64,000 nucleotides of DNA from Paenirhodobacter ferrireducens (GTDB lineage: Bacteria; Pseudomonadota; Alphaproteobacteria; Rhodobacterales; Rhodobacteraceae), in assembly GCF_004022265.1 (NCBI RefSeq), contig NZ_SAVB01000014.1, positions 1 to 64,000 of the forward strand, given 5' to 3'. The first letter of the stretch is position 1. Every line of letters starts with the position of its first letter. The translations under genes were made by a program, and so were the position numbers. Below, one piece after another: positions 1-9,573 of this stretch. Below the pieces are notes generated by a model. It searched no databases. It had not been told where the DNA came from and saw only the letters and a list, made by a program, of their open reading frames with translations.

Positions 1-89
1 TGGGGGGGGTGGGTGTGTGGTAGCGCCGGGTGGGGGGGGGGGGGCCCCGGGGGGGGGCGCCCCCCCCCGCGGCCCGCGGCCGCCCCCCC
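1..89. other. low-complexity G/C homopolymer tract at window edge
   Basis: This stretch is almost entirely runs of G and then C, with several runs of eight or more identical bases. No coding sense is apparent. Such tracts are prone to assembly and sequencing error, so the exact sequence should be treated with caution. The G-run/C-run pair also resembles an exaggerated form of the GGGGGC/GCCCCC hairpin that precedes other copies of the dispersed RGTATTT element in this window. Confidence 0.6.
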
Positions 90-135
90 GGAGTATTTCG
101 GCCAAGAAAAAGGCAGCCGGGTCGTTCCGGCTGCC
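90..135 (-). terminator. terminator of the GST gene overlapping a dispersed RGTATTT element
   Basis: A 9-bp perfect stem (112-120 with 127-135, 6-nt loop) is followed on the minus strand by TTTTTC, the layout of a rho-independent terminator for the minus-strand gene ending at 164. The T tract is the complement of the AAGAAAAAG tail of a dispersed element whose core GAGTATTTCGGCCAAG lies at 91-106. Confidence 0.7.
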
Positions 136-163
136 GTTGCAGGCAGGGCGGGTCTGCGTGCGC

Positions 164-829
164 CTACGCGGGCTCCGCCTCGCGTGCAGCCCACATCTTG
201 CGGAAGGCAGGGCGGTCCTGACAGAGCCTGAGCCAGCCCGCGACGCGCGGGAAGCGCGCCATCAGCGGCGCATGGCCCTGGGCGTAGCGCAGGATTTCGG
301 CCATGTTGATGTCGGCAACGGTGAAGCGGCCGCCGACCATGTGGCTGTGCGCGCCGAGATGGGTTTCGAGCACGGCAAGCGGCCGGTTCAGCCGGTCGAC
401 GGCGCCGGCGATCGCGCCCTCGGCACCGTCGGGCTTGCCGGCGGCAAGGGCGAACTGGATCGCGAGGGCCGGCTCCTCGATCGAGGTGGCGCCGTAAAGC
501 GCCCATTGCGTCATCAGCGCCTCTTCGCGGGCGTCGCGCGGGCCCAGCGGGCCGCCGGCCTTCTTCGCGAGGTAAAGGTTGATCGCGAGCGACTCGGTCA
601 GGATCAGCCCTGCGTCTTCCATCACCGGAATCGCGCCGGCGGGCGAGAGGCGCAGGAAATCGGGCGAGCGGGTGTTGAAGGGCGCGCCCGGGGCCTTCGG
701 GTCGATCCCCTTCGCCTCGAGCCGGTAGGCCTGGATCACCGTCTTCAGCTGCCAGGGCAGGCCGAGCTCCTCGAGCGCCCAGATGTTGCGCGACGCGCGC
801 GAGCGATAGACGCCATAGAGCGTGATCAT
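164..829 (-). CDS. glutathione S-transferase family protein
   Basis: This 221-residue cytosolic protein has the two-domain GST layout. Residues 1-90 form a thioredoxin-like fold with a cis-proline (Pro68 in AIPV) and the glutathione-binding Glu-Ser pair (79-80, in LILTESLAINLYLAKK). Residues 95-221 form the helical domain, with the N-capping/Asp region in GGRFTVADINMAEI. It should conjugate glutathione to electrophiles, but the substrate cannot be read from sequence. The N-terminal SRASRN replaces the classic catalytic Tyr or Cys and suggests a serine-type or divergent class. The gene is monocistronic, with a terminator just downstream at 104-135. Confidence 0.9.
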   Translation of the reverse strand: MITLYGVYRSRASRNIWALEELGLPWQLKTVIQAYRLEAKGIDPKAPGAPFNTRSPDFLRLSPAGAIPVMEDAGLILTESLAINLYLAKKAGGPLGPRDAREEALMTQWALYGATSIEEPALAIQFALAAGKPDGAEGAIAGAVDRLNRPLAVLETHLGAHSHMVGGRFTVADINMAEILRYAQGHAPLMARFPRVAGWLRLCQDRPAFRKMWAAREAEPA

Positions 830-898
830 GGCGGTTCTCCCTGTCCCTGCCTGTTCCGGAGAGGCATCCTGCCCGAAGCGGACGGGGAACGGAAGGGC

Positions 899-1111
899 TC
901 AGGGCAGCACGTTCGTGGTCCAGCGCGTGCCGCCCATGCGCCGGATATGGGCGACGCATTTGTCGAAATGCTGGTCGTGGGGCGAGGACATCTCCTGCGT
1001 GTAGCGCATGTTCTGCAAGATGCCGACGGACCCCATCGCGGGTTCGCGGCAGGCGATGTGCCAGCGGCCCTGGGAATCCCGGCCCGCGGTGCAATAATTG
1101 CGGTCTGCCAT
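899..1111 (-). CDS. small conserved hypothetical protein (70 aa)
   Basis: The protein starts MADRNYCTAGRDSQG and ends GGTRWTTNVLP. I chose the ATG at 1111 because a perfect AAGGAGGAG ribosome-binding site lies directly upstream; a longer in-frame start at 1174 has none. It contains two cysteines (CTAG and ACRE) and two histidines in HDQHFDKCVAHIRR, so metal binding is possible but unproven. It has no signal peptide or membrane segment. I do not recognise a named family. It lies between the GST gene and the divergent PPK2 gene. Confidence 0.65.
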   Translation of the reverse strand: MADRNYCTAGRDSQGRWHIACREPAMGSVGILQNMRYTQEMSSPHDQHFDKCVAHIRRMGGTRWTTNVLP

Positions 1112-1315
1112 CTTCTCCTCCTTACGCCTGGCCTGCCGGCTGGCTCCTCGCGCGTGGCAGGCGATACCCGGCAAGGGTCATCCCGGGCGCGGGAAAAGAC
1201 AAGATGACCCGTCGTCGCGTCTGCCCTGCGGTTTCGTGACGGTTTCTTGACACGGGTCAAGGACAGTTTCGCTGCCCTGCGGCAAGATTGCGCCGGATCA
1301 GACGGAGGGACGCGC

Positions 1316-2359
1316 ATGGAAGACCAGAGCATCGGCGGAACGGTGCCGGCAGCAGAACCGCAGCCGGAGCCTGCACTGACGGCAGAGCGGATGCCGGGGG
1401 CGGGAGAGACCGTCGCGGCGCCCGCCGGGGCCGAGCCCGCCGAGACTGAGCCGGGCGAGGATGCGCTGAAGGGGCCGCAGAGCTTTCCGAAACTCGACCC
1501 GAATGCGATCCGGCTGGCTTTCGAGAGCGGGAAATACCCCTATCCGCGCCGGATGGGGCGCCCTGCCTACGAGAAGGAGAAGGCGCTGCTGCAGGCCGAG
1601 CTACTGAAGGTGCAGCTCTGGGCGCAGGAGACCGGGCAGAAATTCGTCATCCTCTTCGAGGGGCGCGACGCGGCTGGCAAAGGCGGCACGATCAAGCGCT
1701 TCAACGAGCATCTCAATCCGCGGTTCGCGCGGGTCGTGGCGCTGAACAAGCCCTCGGACGAGGAGCGCGGGCAATGGTATTTCCAGCGCTATGTCAACTG
1801 GTTGCCGACCTCTGGCGAGATGGTCTTCTATGACCGCAGCTGGTACAACCGCGCGGGCGTCGAACGGGTCATGGGCTTTTGCTCGCCGACCGAATACCTC
1901 GAGTTCATGCGCCAGGCCCCGGAATTCGAGCGGATGCTCGTGCGCTCTGGGATCCGGCTTTACAAGTACTGGTTCTCGGTCACCCGCGAGGAGCAGCGCC
2001 GCCGCTTCACCGAACGCGCGAGCGATCCGCTCAAGCGCTGGAAGCTGAGCCCGATCGACCTCGCCTCGCTCGACAAGTGGGACGATTACACCGAGGCGAA
2101 GGAGGCGATGTTCTTCTACACCGACACCGCCGACAGCCCCTGGGTGATCGTGAAGTCGAACGACAAGAAGCGGGCGCGGCTGAACTGCATGAAGCATTTC
2201 CTGTCGACGCTCGACTATCCCGACAAGGATCCCGCGGTCGCCACACCGCCCGACCCGCTGCTTGTGGGCCACGCGAGCCATGTGATCCATCAGGCCGACC
2301 ATATCCTTGGCGCCGCGCTGCATCCGGCAACGCGGCGGGCCACGCCGGCCAAGCCCTGA
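1316..2359 (+). CDS. ppk2: polyphosphate kinase 2 (PPK2)
   Basis: PPK2 enzymes transfer phosphate between polyphosphate and nucleoside (di)phosphates. The 347-residue product has a P-loop GRDAAGKGG at about 116-124 and the lid/Walker-B-like DRSWYNR at 173-179, both diagnostic of the family. The single-domain length fits class I PPK2. The first ~55 residues are acidic and rich in Ala/Pro/Glu, and probably disordered. I chose the ATG at 1316, which has GGAGGGA upstream, over an in-frame ATG at 1247. Substrate preference (GDP, ADP or NMP) cannot be assigned. No operon partner is apparent. Confidence 0.93.
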   Translation: MEDQSIGGTVPAAEPQPEPALTAERMPGAGETVAAPAGAEPAETEPGEDALKGPQSFPKLDPNAIRLAFESGKYPYPRRMGRPAYEKEKALLQAELLKVQLWAQETGQKFVILFEGRDAAGKGGTIKRFNEHLNPRFARVVALNKPSDEERGQWYFQRYVNWLPTSGEMVFYDRSWYNRAGVERVMGFCSPTEYLEFMRQAPEFERMLVRSGIRLYKYWFSVTREEQRRRFTERASDPLKRWKLSPIDLASLDKWDDYTEAKEAMFFYTDTADSPWVIVKSNDKKRARLNCMKHFLSTLDYPDKDPAVATPPDPLLVGHASHVIHQADHILGAALHPATRRATPAKP

Positions 2360-2554
2360 CCGGGGGGACGGGGCAGGGGGCGGCGGCTTCCCGCCGCTGC
2401 TCCCGCCTTGGTTGAAATTCTCGTGAAATCCGCCTCCTGCAGGCTGGACCTGCCGCGCCGCAGCGTGGCACTTTTGAGAGGTGCGATATGTCGCGTCGGA
2501 AATGCCGCGCGGCGGCGTATGATCGGGTGCCAGCCCAACAACAGGAGTCGTTGA

Positions 2555-3010
2555 ATGCGCAAGCTCTTTACCGTGACCCTTCCTGCCGCCATGGTCCTCG
2601 GGGCCGTCACCCTCGCGGTGGCCAGCCCGATGGAAGCCGTCGGCGCGCGCCAGACCTATTTCAAGAAACTCGGCTATGAGATGAAGAAGATGGGCGAACT
2701 CGCCAAGGCCTATGACCCGGCCGCGGCGAAGACCGAGGCGGAGGCGCTTGCCCCGCTTCTGACGAGCGATTTCAAGGAGTTCTTCCCCGAGGGCAGCTCG
2801 GTTGCCGAGATTTCGGACGACAACCGCGCGAAGCCCGCGATCTGGTCGAATTTCGACGATTTCCTGGCCAAGGAAACCGCCTTCAAGGACGCCGGTGCGG
2901 CACTGGTCGCAGCGGCCGGTGGCGAGGATGCGGGCGCCTTTGCCGCGGCCTTCGGCAAGTTCGGTGGCACCTGCAAGGCCTGCCACGACGAGTATCGCCT
3001 GCCGGAGTGA
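2555..3010 (+). CDS. cycP: cytochrome c' family protein
   Basis: The 151-residue precursor has a cleavable signal peptide (hydrophobic MRKLFTVTLPAAMVLGAV, cleavage near AVA/SP) and a C-terminal heme attachment motif CKACH at 140-144. A motif at the far C terminus of an all-helical domain is the hallmark of cytochrome c'. The periplasmic heme is typically five-coordinate and binds NO or CO. A cytochrome b561 gene follows 64 bp downstream on the same strand, an association seen in many proteobacteria and suggesting electron exchange with the membrane quinone pool. Family assignment is firm; the physiological role (NO tolerance) is inferred. Confidence 0.88.
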   Translation: MRKLFTVTLPAAMVLGAVTLAVASPMEAVGARQTYFKKLGYEMKKMGELAKAYDPAAAKTEAEALAPLLTSDFKEFFPEGSSVAEISDDNRAKPAIWSNFDDFLAKETAFKDAGAALVAAAGGEDAGAFAAAFGKFGGTCKACHDEYRLPE

Positions 3011-3074
3011 CCGGAGCGCAGATCTGAAATCGGCCCGGGCGGCGGCGCCCGGGTCATCTTTTGCGACGGAGCGG

Positions 3075-3653
3075 ATGATGAGCGACACCCCCGAGACCGG
3101 CCGGCAGATCTGGGACCCGGCGCTGCGGCTGTTCCACTGGCTGCTTGCGGTCGCCGTGATCGGCGCCTGGCTGCTCGGCCATTTCGGGCCGCTGCAGATG
3201 ACCTGGCATTTCTGGCTGGGCTACACGGTGATCGGACTGCTGATCTTCCGTCTGATCTGGGGTTGCGTCGGGCCGCGCAATGCCCGCTTTGCCTCCTTCG
3301 TGAAAGGGCCGGGGGCGGTTCTCGCCTATGCCCGCACCTTGCCCGCGCGCCGCGCTGTGCATGTCACGGGGCACAATCCGCTCGGCGGCTGGTCGGTCGT
3401 TGCGCTGCTTCTGGCGCTGAGCGCGCAGGTGCTGACCGGGTTGTTCCTCGACCCCGAGGATTACATCAACACCGGGCCGCTGGCAGGCTGGGTCTCGACC
3501 GACTGGAACCGCCTTGCGCTCTCCTGGCACCACCGTCTTGCCTGGCTGGTGGCGGCGCTCGTCGCACTGCATGTCGGCGCCATCGTCTTCTACCGGCTGT
3601 GGAAGCGCGAGGACCTCGTCACCCCGATGATCACCGGCCGGCGCCGGGACTGA
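3075..3653 (+). CDS. cytochrome b561 family membrane protein
   Basis: This 192-residue integral membrane protein has four predicted helices: around WLLAVAVIGAWLLG, YTVIGLLIFRLIWG, WSVVALLLALSAQVLTG and LAWLVAALVALHVGAIVF. Histidines placed to ligate two b hemes lie in LFHWLL, TWHFW, SWHHRLAW and LHVGAI. It carries the WDPALRLFHW signature near the N terminus that is typical of Ni-hydrogenase/b561-type cytochromes. The start at 3075 (ATGATG) follows GGAGCGG. It directly follows the cytochrome c' gene, so it may deliver electrons to, or accept them from, that periplasmic protein. Confidence 0.88.
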   Translation: MMSDTPETGRQIWDPALRLFHWLLAVAVIGAWLLGHFGPLQMTWHFWLGYTVIGLLIFRLIWGCVGPRNARFASFVKGPGAVLAYARTLPARRAVHVTGHNPLGGWSVVALLLALSAQVLTGLFLDPEDYINTGPLAGWVSTDWNRLALSWHHRLAWLVAALVALHVGAIVFYRLWKREDLVTPMITGRRRD

Positions 3654-3697
3654 GCTTGCGGCTTGCCGTGCCCGGCCGGCTCGGCTAGCGTCCGCCC

Positions 3698-5080
3698 ATG
3701 TTCTCACCGCAGGCCCAGACCCCACCGGCGCGGCTTTCCGTCGCGGCCCATGTCCGTGCGCTTCTGGCGCTCGGGTTGCCGCTTGTCGGCTCGAACCTCG
3801 CGCAGATGGCGCTGCATGTCACCGACACAATGATGCTCGGCCGCTATGGCGTGGCCGAGCTGGCCGCGGCGGTTCTGGCCTCGGGGCTGTTCTTCATCCT
3901 CTTCATCCTCGGCTCGGGGTTCTCCTATGCCGTGATGGGGCAGATTGCCGCCGCTTTGGGCGCGGGCGACGAGACCCAGGTGCGACGCGACGCGCGCATG
4001 GCGCTGTGGCTGTCGATCCTCTTCGGGCTCGCGGTGATGCCGGTGCTGGCCTTCTCGGGGCCGCTGCTGCGGCTTCTCGGCCAGGCGCCGGGGACCGCGG
4101 CCTTGGCGCAGGACTATCTGCGCGTCGCGATGTGGGGCATGGTGCCGGCGCTGATCATCGCGGTGCTGCGCGCCTATCTCAGCGCACAGCTGCGCACGCA
4201 GATGGTGATGTGGGTCACCCTCGTCGGGGTCGGACTGAACGCCGCGCTGAACTGGGCGCTGATCTTCGGTCATTGGGGCGCGCCCGAGATGGGGCTGCGC
4301 GGCGCGGCGCTGGCCTCGGTGGTGGTGCAGATCGTCACCGCGGTATTGCTGATGATCTATGCCGCCTGGCTGCCGGACCTGCGCCGCTTCCACCTGTTCC
4401 AGCGGTTTTGGCGCCCCGACTGGGAGGCCTTCCGTGCCGTCTTCCGCGTCGGCATGCCGATCGGGCTCACCGCGCTCTTCGAGACCGGGATGTTTCAAGC
4501 CTCGGCGGTGATGATGGGCTGGATCGGCACCGAGCAGCTCGCCGCACATGGCATCGCGCTCGAGCTCGCCTCGATCGTGTTCATGGTGCACATGGGGCTG
4601 TCGAACGCGGCAACGGTGCAGGTCGGGCGGGCGAGGGGCGCACGCGATTTCGCACGGCTGCGGGTGGGCGCGGCGGTGGCGCAGCTGCTGTCCTTCCTCT
4701 TCGCGCTGCTGTCGGTCGGCCTGTTCCTCGGCGCGCCGCAGCTGCTGATCGGCCCCTTCCTCGATGGCTCGAAACCCGAGGCGCTGGCGATTCTCGGCTT
4801 TGCCACCCGCCTTCTCGCGGTGGCGGCGCTGTTCCAGCTTTTCGATTCGACCCAGGTGATGGCGATGGGGCTCTTGCGCGGGGTGCAGGACACGCGTGTG
4901 CCGATGTGGGTGGCCGGCGCCTGCTACTGGCTGATCGGCATTCCGGCGGGCTATGTCCTCGCCTTCGTGCTCGGTCTTGGCGGGGTGGGGCTCTGGCTCG
5001 GCCTTGCCTGCGGGCTCGTCTGCGCGGCGACGATCCTGACCTTGCGGTTCTGGCGCGGCCCCTGGCTGCATGCGGCGTAA
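3698..5080 (+). CDS. MATE family efflux transporter
   Basis: The 460-residue protein has twelve hydrophobic segments in two pseudo-symmetric halves. The first includes GLPLVGSNLAQMALHVTDTM, the MATE signature region with the conserved TDT(M)MLG motif. These proteins export cationic drugs or metabolites using Na+ or H+ gradients. The substrate is not readable. No regulator lies beside it. It ends just before a GGGGGGCGCTGCCCCC palindrome at 5081 and a dispersed RGTATTT element. Confidence 0.9.
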   Translation: MFSPQAQTPPARLSVAAHVRALLALGLPLVGSNLAQMALHVTDTMMLGRYGVAELAAAVLASGLFFILFILGSGFSYAVMGQIAAALGAGDETQVRRDARMALWLSILFGLAVMPVLAFSGPLLRLLGQAPGTAALAQDYLRVAMWGMVPALIIAVLRAYLSAQLRTQMVMWVTLVGVGLNAALNWALIFGHWGAPEMGLRGAALASVVVQIVTAVLLMIYAAWLPDLRRFHLFQRFWRPDWEAFRAVFRVGMPIGLTALFETGMFQASAVMMGWIGTEQLAAHGIALELASIVFMVHMGLSNAATVQVGRARGARDFARLRVGAAVAQLLSFLFALLSVGLFLGAPQLLIGPFLDGSKPEALAILGFATRLLAVAALFQLFDSTQVMAMGLLRGVQDTRVPMWVAGACYWLIGIPAGYVLAFVLGLGGVGLWLGLACGLVCAATILTLRFWRGPWLHAA

Positions 5081-5170
5081 GGGGGGCGCTGCCCCCTCGC
5101 GGCTTGCGCCGCTCACCCCCGAGGTATTTCGGGCAAGGAGAAAGCCCCGGGCCGTCGCGAAACGGGGCCT
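5081..5170. repeat. composite intergenic element and terminator between convergent genes
   Basis: A G/C palindrome (5081-5096) after the MATE stop codon is followed by the dispersed element core CCCCCGAGGTATTTCGGGCA at 5116-5135. On the minus strand a stem (5163-5168 with 5144-5149) followed by TTTCTCC forms a terminator-like structure for the gene ending at 5250. A second copy of the same GGGGGC/GCCCCC palindrome lies in the opposite orientation at about 5224-5239. Confidence 0.65.
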
Positions 5171-5249
5171 TCCCGCTTCCAATCGCTGAAAACATCCCGG
5201 CGGTGAGCCGCGGCACGCGGCGAGGGGGCAGCGCCCCCTTCGCGCCGGT

Positions 5250-5675
5250 TCAGTCGGCGTCGCCCTCGGGGGACACGCCCTTCATCAGCCGCTCTGCCTT
5301 CTTGCGCACCAGAACCGTGCGCAGATCGTGCATCGCCAGCAGCAGGCTGTCGCTCACCTCGTCGAGCTGCGCCTCGCTCGCCTTGGCCTGCACCCAATGC
5401 GTGGTCAGGTTGAGGTAATCGACCGCGCGCAGGATGTCGTCGATGTCGCGCGCGGCCAGAAGGGCCACGCGCCTTGCCATCCAGGCCTCGATCTCGGCCA
5501 GGTCCTCGGGGGCAAGCCGCCGGTCGCCCTGCGGCTTGATCTCGCCGTTGCGGATGTTGACGACGGCGATCTGATCCATCTCGATCCGGCGCTGGCGGTT
5601 CTCGGTATCGACCTTGAACACCGCCGCGCCGTTCTCGCGGATGCGGAAATAGTAGTCCGGCAGATCGCCCGCCAT
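5250..5675 (-). CDS. conserved hypothetical protein (141 aa)
   Basis: The soluble protein begins MAGDLPDYYFRIRENGAAVF and is charged throughout, with no signal peptide or transmembrane segment. The central RRLAPEDLAEIEAWMARR and the C-terminal AMHDLRTVLVRKKAERLMK look helical. I know of no function for it. The start at 5675 is 11 bp from the stop codon of the upstream aminotransferase gene on the same strand, so the two are probably co-transcribed. A longer in-frame opening extends to 6074 but lies inside the aminotransferase gene and is a shadow. Confidence 0.75.
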   Translation of the reverse strand: MAGDLPDYYFRIRENGAAVFKVDTENRQRRIEMDQIAVVNIRNGEIKPQGDRRLAPEDLAEIEAWMARRVALLAARDIDDILRAVDYLNLTTHWVQAKASEAQLDEVSDSLLLAMHDLRTVLVRKKAERLMKGVSPEGDAD

Positions 5676-5686
5676 CTCGCCCCCTG

Positions 5687-6925
<1,239 letters not shown>

Positions 6926-7032
6926 TTACGCCTGCCCCCGCGTGCGATCAAGAGACGCAGGCAGGGCAGGGGTTGACGCCTGCCCCGGCAAGGTGGCACA
7001 GCCCGTGACGGGTTCATGACAGGGGGGCGGCT

Positions 7033-7314
7033 ATGATCGTCGAGACGAGCGAAGCGCGGCTGAAGCGGATGCGGATGCGCAGCTGGCGGCGCGGCACCAA
7101 GGAGATGGACCTGATCCTCGGCCCCTGGGCGGACGAGACGCTTGCCGCGCTCGACGAGGCGACGCTGACGCTGTACGACGCGCTGCTCGAGGAAAACGAC
7201 CAGGACCTCTATCTGTGGGTGTCGGGGGCGCTGCCCTGCCCGGAGGTCTATGCCGAGCTGCTGGCGACCATCGCCCATTTCGCCCGCTCGCGGCATCTGA
7301 ACGTGCGCGCCTGA
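7033..7314 (+). CDS. sdhE: succinate dehydrogenase assembly factor 2 (SdhE)
   Basis: The 93-residue protein matches the SdhE/Sdh5 family, which promotes covalent FAD attachment to the SdhA flavoprotein. The conserved RRGTKEMDLILG (about residues 24-35) is the RGxxExD segment, with the glycine shown to be essential in homologues. A helical tail, DALLEENDQDLYLWVSG, follows. Its normal length is about 90 residues. The sdh operon itself is not in this window. It has its own promoter region and precedes the ldtR gene by 81 bp. Confidence 0.92.
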   Translation: MIVETSEARLKRMRMRSWRRGTKEMDLILGPWADETLAALDEATLTLYDALLEENDQDLYLWVSGALPCPEVYAELLATIAHFARSRHLNVRA

Positions 7315-7395
7315 GCCGACGGGCGGGGCGGGTTTAACGGAAATTTGTCTTTTCTTCGCGAGTCTCGATCCGGGAACGAGCGGCGGGAGAGACAG

Positions 7396-7917
7396 ATGAC
7401 CTTTCAAACCCCCATGACGACGGTGCGCGACGAGGCGGAGCGGGACTGCCCCCCGCCGGTGCTGCTTGCGGGCTATCTCGACAGCCTGTCGCTCATCGAG
7501 CGGCTGCACCGGCTGCTGCTCGACGTGATCAAGGATGAGTTCGAGCGGACCGCGGTGCTCGACATCAACCCGGTGCAGGCGCTGTTGCTGTTCAACATCG
7601 GCGAGAACGAGGTGACTGCGGGCGAACTGAAATCGCGCGGCTACTATCAGGGCTCGAATGTCAGCTACAACCTGAAGAAGCTGGTCGAGGCCGGTTACAT
7701 GCACCACCAGCGCAGCGAGGTCGACCGGCGCTCGGTGCGGGTGCGACTGACCTCGAAGGGGCGGCGCATGCGCGATGCGGTGGCCGAACTCTTCTGCCGC
7801 CAGGCGCGCGGCATGGAGGCGCGCGGCGCGCTCGACCTCGCCCGGATCGAGGAGATGAACCGCACCCTGCGCCGGATGGAGCACACCTGGAGCGAGCAGA
7901 TCCGCTACATCTACTGA
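7396..7917 (+). CDS. ldtR: LdtR-type MarR family transcriptional regulator
   Basis: This 173-residue winged-helix regulator contains the segments LDINPVQALLLFNIG, GELKSRGYYQGSNVSYNLKK and YMHHQRSEVDRRSVRVRLT, which are near-invariant in alphaproteobacterial LdtR/PetP-like proteins. In Liberibacter and Rhizobiales LdtR controls L,D-transpeptidase and stress genes; the target here is not visible. The ATG at 7396 (after GGGAGAGAC) is preferred to an in-frame ATG at 7345. A serine hydrolase gene starts about 100 bp downstream on the same strand. Confidence 0.88.
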   Translation: MTFQTPMTTVRDEAERDCPPPVLLAGYLDSLSLIERLHRLLLDVIKDEFERTAVLDINPVQALLLFNIGENEVTAGELKSRGYYQGSNVSYNLKKLVEAGYMHHQRSEVDRRSVRVRLTSKGRRMRDAVAELFCRQARGMEARGALDLARIEEMNRTLRRMEHTWSEQIRYIY

Positions 7918-8016
7918 CGCGTGACTGACGCCGGGGCGGGCTTGCCGGGCCCCGGCGCGCCGTGCTTCCCTGCCTCCGGGCTGCGGGAGGGCGGCCGGCG
8001 CGGCAGGGAGGAACGG

Positions 8017-9180
8017 ATGCGGCGGATGATGCGGATCGGGGCGCGGGTGCTGCTTGCGGTGGTGGTGATTGCCATCGCCGTGGGCATCTGGAAGCGCGAG
8101 GAAATCACCCGGCTGATTGCGGTGAACGGGCTGTTTTCGGAACAGCGGATCGTGCAGAACTTCTCGCACATGGACCGGCTGTTCCGCTCGCGCGTGCTCG
8201 ATCGCGGCACCGGGCCGGTCTCGCCGCTGCCCGCGGGCGTGGCCGAACCGATCGGCCCGGTCGAGCGCGACTGGATCACCCGCCGCGCCGTCACCTCGAT
8301 CGTGATGCTGCGCGCGGGGGAGATCGTGCAGGAGGACTATTTCCTCGGCACCGGGGCCGAGGATCTACGGATCAGCTGGTCGATGGCGAAATCGGTGCTG
8401 TCGGCGCTCTTCGGCACGGTGGTGGCCGAGGGCAGGATCCCCGATCTCGATGCGCAGGTGACGCAATATGTGCCGGCCCTGAAGGGCTCGGCCTATGACG
8501 GCACGACGATCCGCGACGTGCTGACCATGTCCTCGGGTGTCGCCTTCAACGAGGATTACATGGACTTCGGTTCCGACATCAACCGCATGGGCCGGGTGCT
8601 GGCGCTTGGCGGCTCGATGGATGCCTTCGCGGCCTCGCTGAAGACGCGCGCGACCCGGCCCGGCAGCCACATGCATTATGTCTCGATCGACACGCATGTG
8701 TTGGGCATGGTGATCCATGGCGCCACCGGGCGCGATCCGGTCGAACTGATGCAGGAGCGGATCATCGCGCCGATGGGGCTCGAGGCGAGCCCGGTGATGC
8801 TGACCGACGGCGAGGGCACGGGCTTCGTTCTGGGCGGTCTGAATCTGCGCACCCGCGATTATGCGCGCATCGGCCAGATGTTCCTGCAAAAGGGCTTCTG
8901 GAACGGGCGCCAGATCGTGCCGGCGGACTGGGTCGCGGCCTCGACCGCGCATCAGGCGGCGGACGGGGCGGGCTATGGTTTCCAGTGGTGGGTGCCGGTC
9001 GACAACGCCGATCACGGCGGCGACTACATGGCGCGCGGGATCTATGGCCAGTACATCTACGTGAACCCCGCGGCGGGCGTGGTGATCGCGGTGAACAGCG
9101 CCGATCGCGGTTTCGATGCCGAGGGCGTCAACGAGGAAAACCTTGCGATGTTCCGCGCCCTCGCGCAGGCTGCTCCCTGA
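8017..9180 (+). CDS. membrane-anchored serine hydrolase (class C beta-lactamase/esterase family)
   Basis: The 387-residue protein begins with an uncleaved signal anchor (ARVLLAVVVIAIAVGIW) and carries a penicillin-binding-protein fold. The nucleophile motif SMAK (SxxK) lies in SWSMAKSVLSALFG, a Tyr motif in HYVSIDTHVLG, and a late GIYGQYIYVNP strand. It is probably a periplasmic esterase or peptidase-like hydrolase rather than a true beta-lactamase. The start at 8017 has AGGGAGGA upstream; the frame is open to 7921, but that segment has no ribosome-binding site and a non-protein-like composition. It may be co-transcribed with ldtR, possibly linking it to cell-envelope remodelling; that is inference. 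Confidence 0.82.
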   Translation: MRRMMRIGARVLLAVVVIAIAVGIWKREEITRLIAVNGLFSEQRIVQNFSHMDRLFRSRVLDRGTGPVSPLPAGVAEPIGPVERDWITRRAVTSIVMLRAGEIVQEDYFLGTGAEDLRISWSMAKSVLSALFGTVVAEGRIPDLDAQVTQYVPALKGSAYDGTTIRDVLTMSSGVAFNEDYMDFGSDINRMGRVLALGGSMDAFAASLKTRATRPGSHMHYVSIDTHVLGMVIHGATGRDPVELMQERIIAPMGLEASPVMLTDGEGTGFVLGGLNLRTRDYARIGQMFLQKGFWNGRQIVPADWVAASTAHQAADGAGYGFQWWVPVDNADHGGDYMARGIYGQYIYVNPAAGVVIAVNSADRGFDAEGVNEENLAMFRALAQAAP

Positions 9181-9192
9181 GGGGGAGCGACG

Positions 9193-9573
9193 ATGGAGAT
9201 GGAACCTTCGGTCAACGTGCTGGGCGGGCCGCTCGAGCTGTGCTCGGGGGCGCCGCGCACCGGCTTCTTCCGCGACGGGCATTGCAACACCTGCTGGGAG
9301 GATGCCGGGGCGCATACCGTCTGCGCGGTGATGACGCCCGAGTTCCTCGCCTGGTCGAGCTATGTCGGCAACGACCTCGTCTCGCCGCGGATCGAGTTGG
9401 GCTTCACCGGGCTGAAACCCGGCGACCGCTGGTGCCTGTGCGCGGAGCGCTTCCTCGAGGCGCATGACGCGGGCTTTGCGCCGCCCGTCGTGCTCGAGGC
9501 GACGCATGCGCGCACGCTCGAGCTGGTGCCGCTCGAGGTGCTGCGGCTTTATCGGGTGCTGTCGCCGTTCTGA
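9193..9573 (+). CDS. DUF2237 family protein
   Basis: The 126-residue product shows the DUF2237 core: NVLGGPLELCS, TGFFRDGHCNTC, HTVCAVMTPEFL and GLKPGDRWCLCAERF, followed by APPVVLEATH. Its five conserved cysteines suggest metal or disulfide chemistry, but the family has no established function that I know of. It begins 12 bp after the serine hydrolase, so it is the last gene of that unit. Its last 25 bases overlap the 3' end of the convergent epmA gene. Confidence 0.88.
   Translation: MEMEPSVNVLGGPLELCSGAPRTGFFRDGHCNTCWEDAGAHTVCAVMTPEFLAWSSYVGNDLVSPRIELGFTGLKPGDRWCLCAERFLEAHDAGFAPPVVLEATHARTLELVPLEVLRLYRVLSPF

Noticed and set aside
17-1207. Long plus-strand open frame of about 396 codons
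   Set aside because: It is the antisense shadow of the glutathione S-transferase gene, with Arg/Gly/Ala-rich translation and no ribosome-binding site.
1247-1315. N-terminal extension of PPK2 and a TTGACA at 1247-1252 as promoter
   Set aside because: The extension lacks a ribosome-binding site, and no -10 hexamer follows the TTGACA at suitable spacing.
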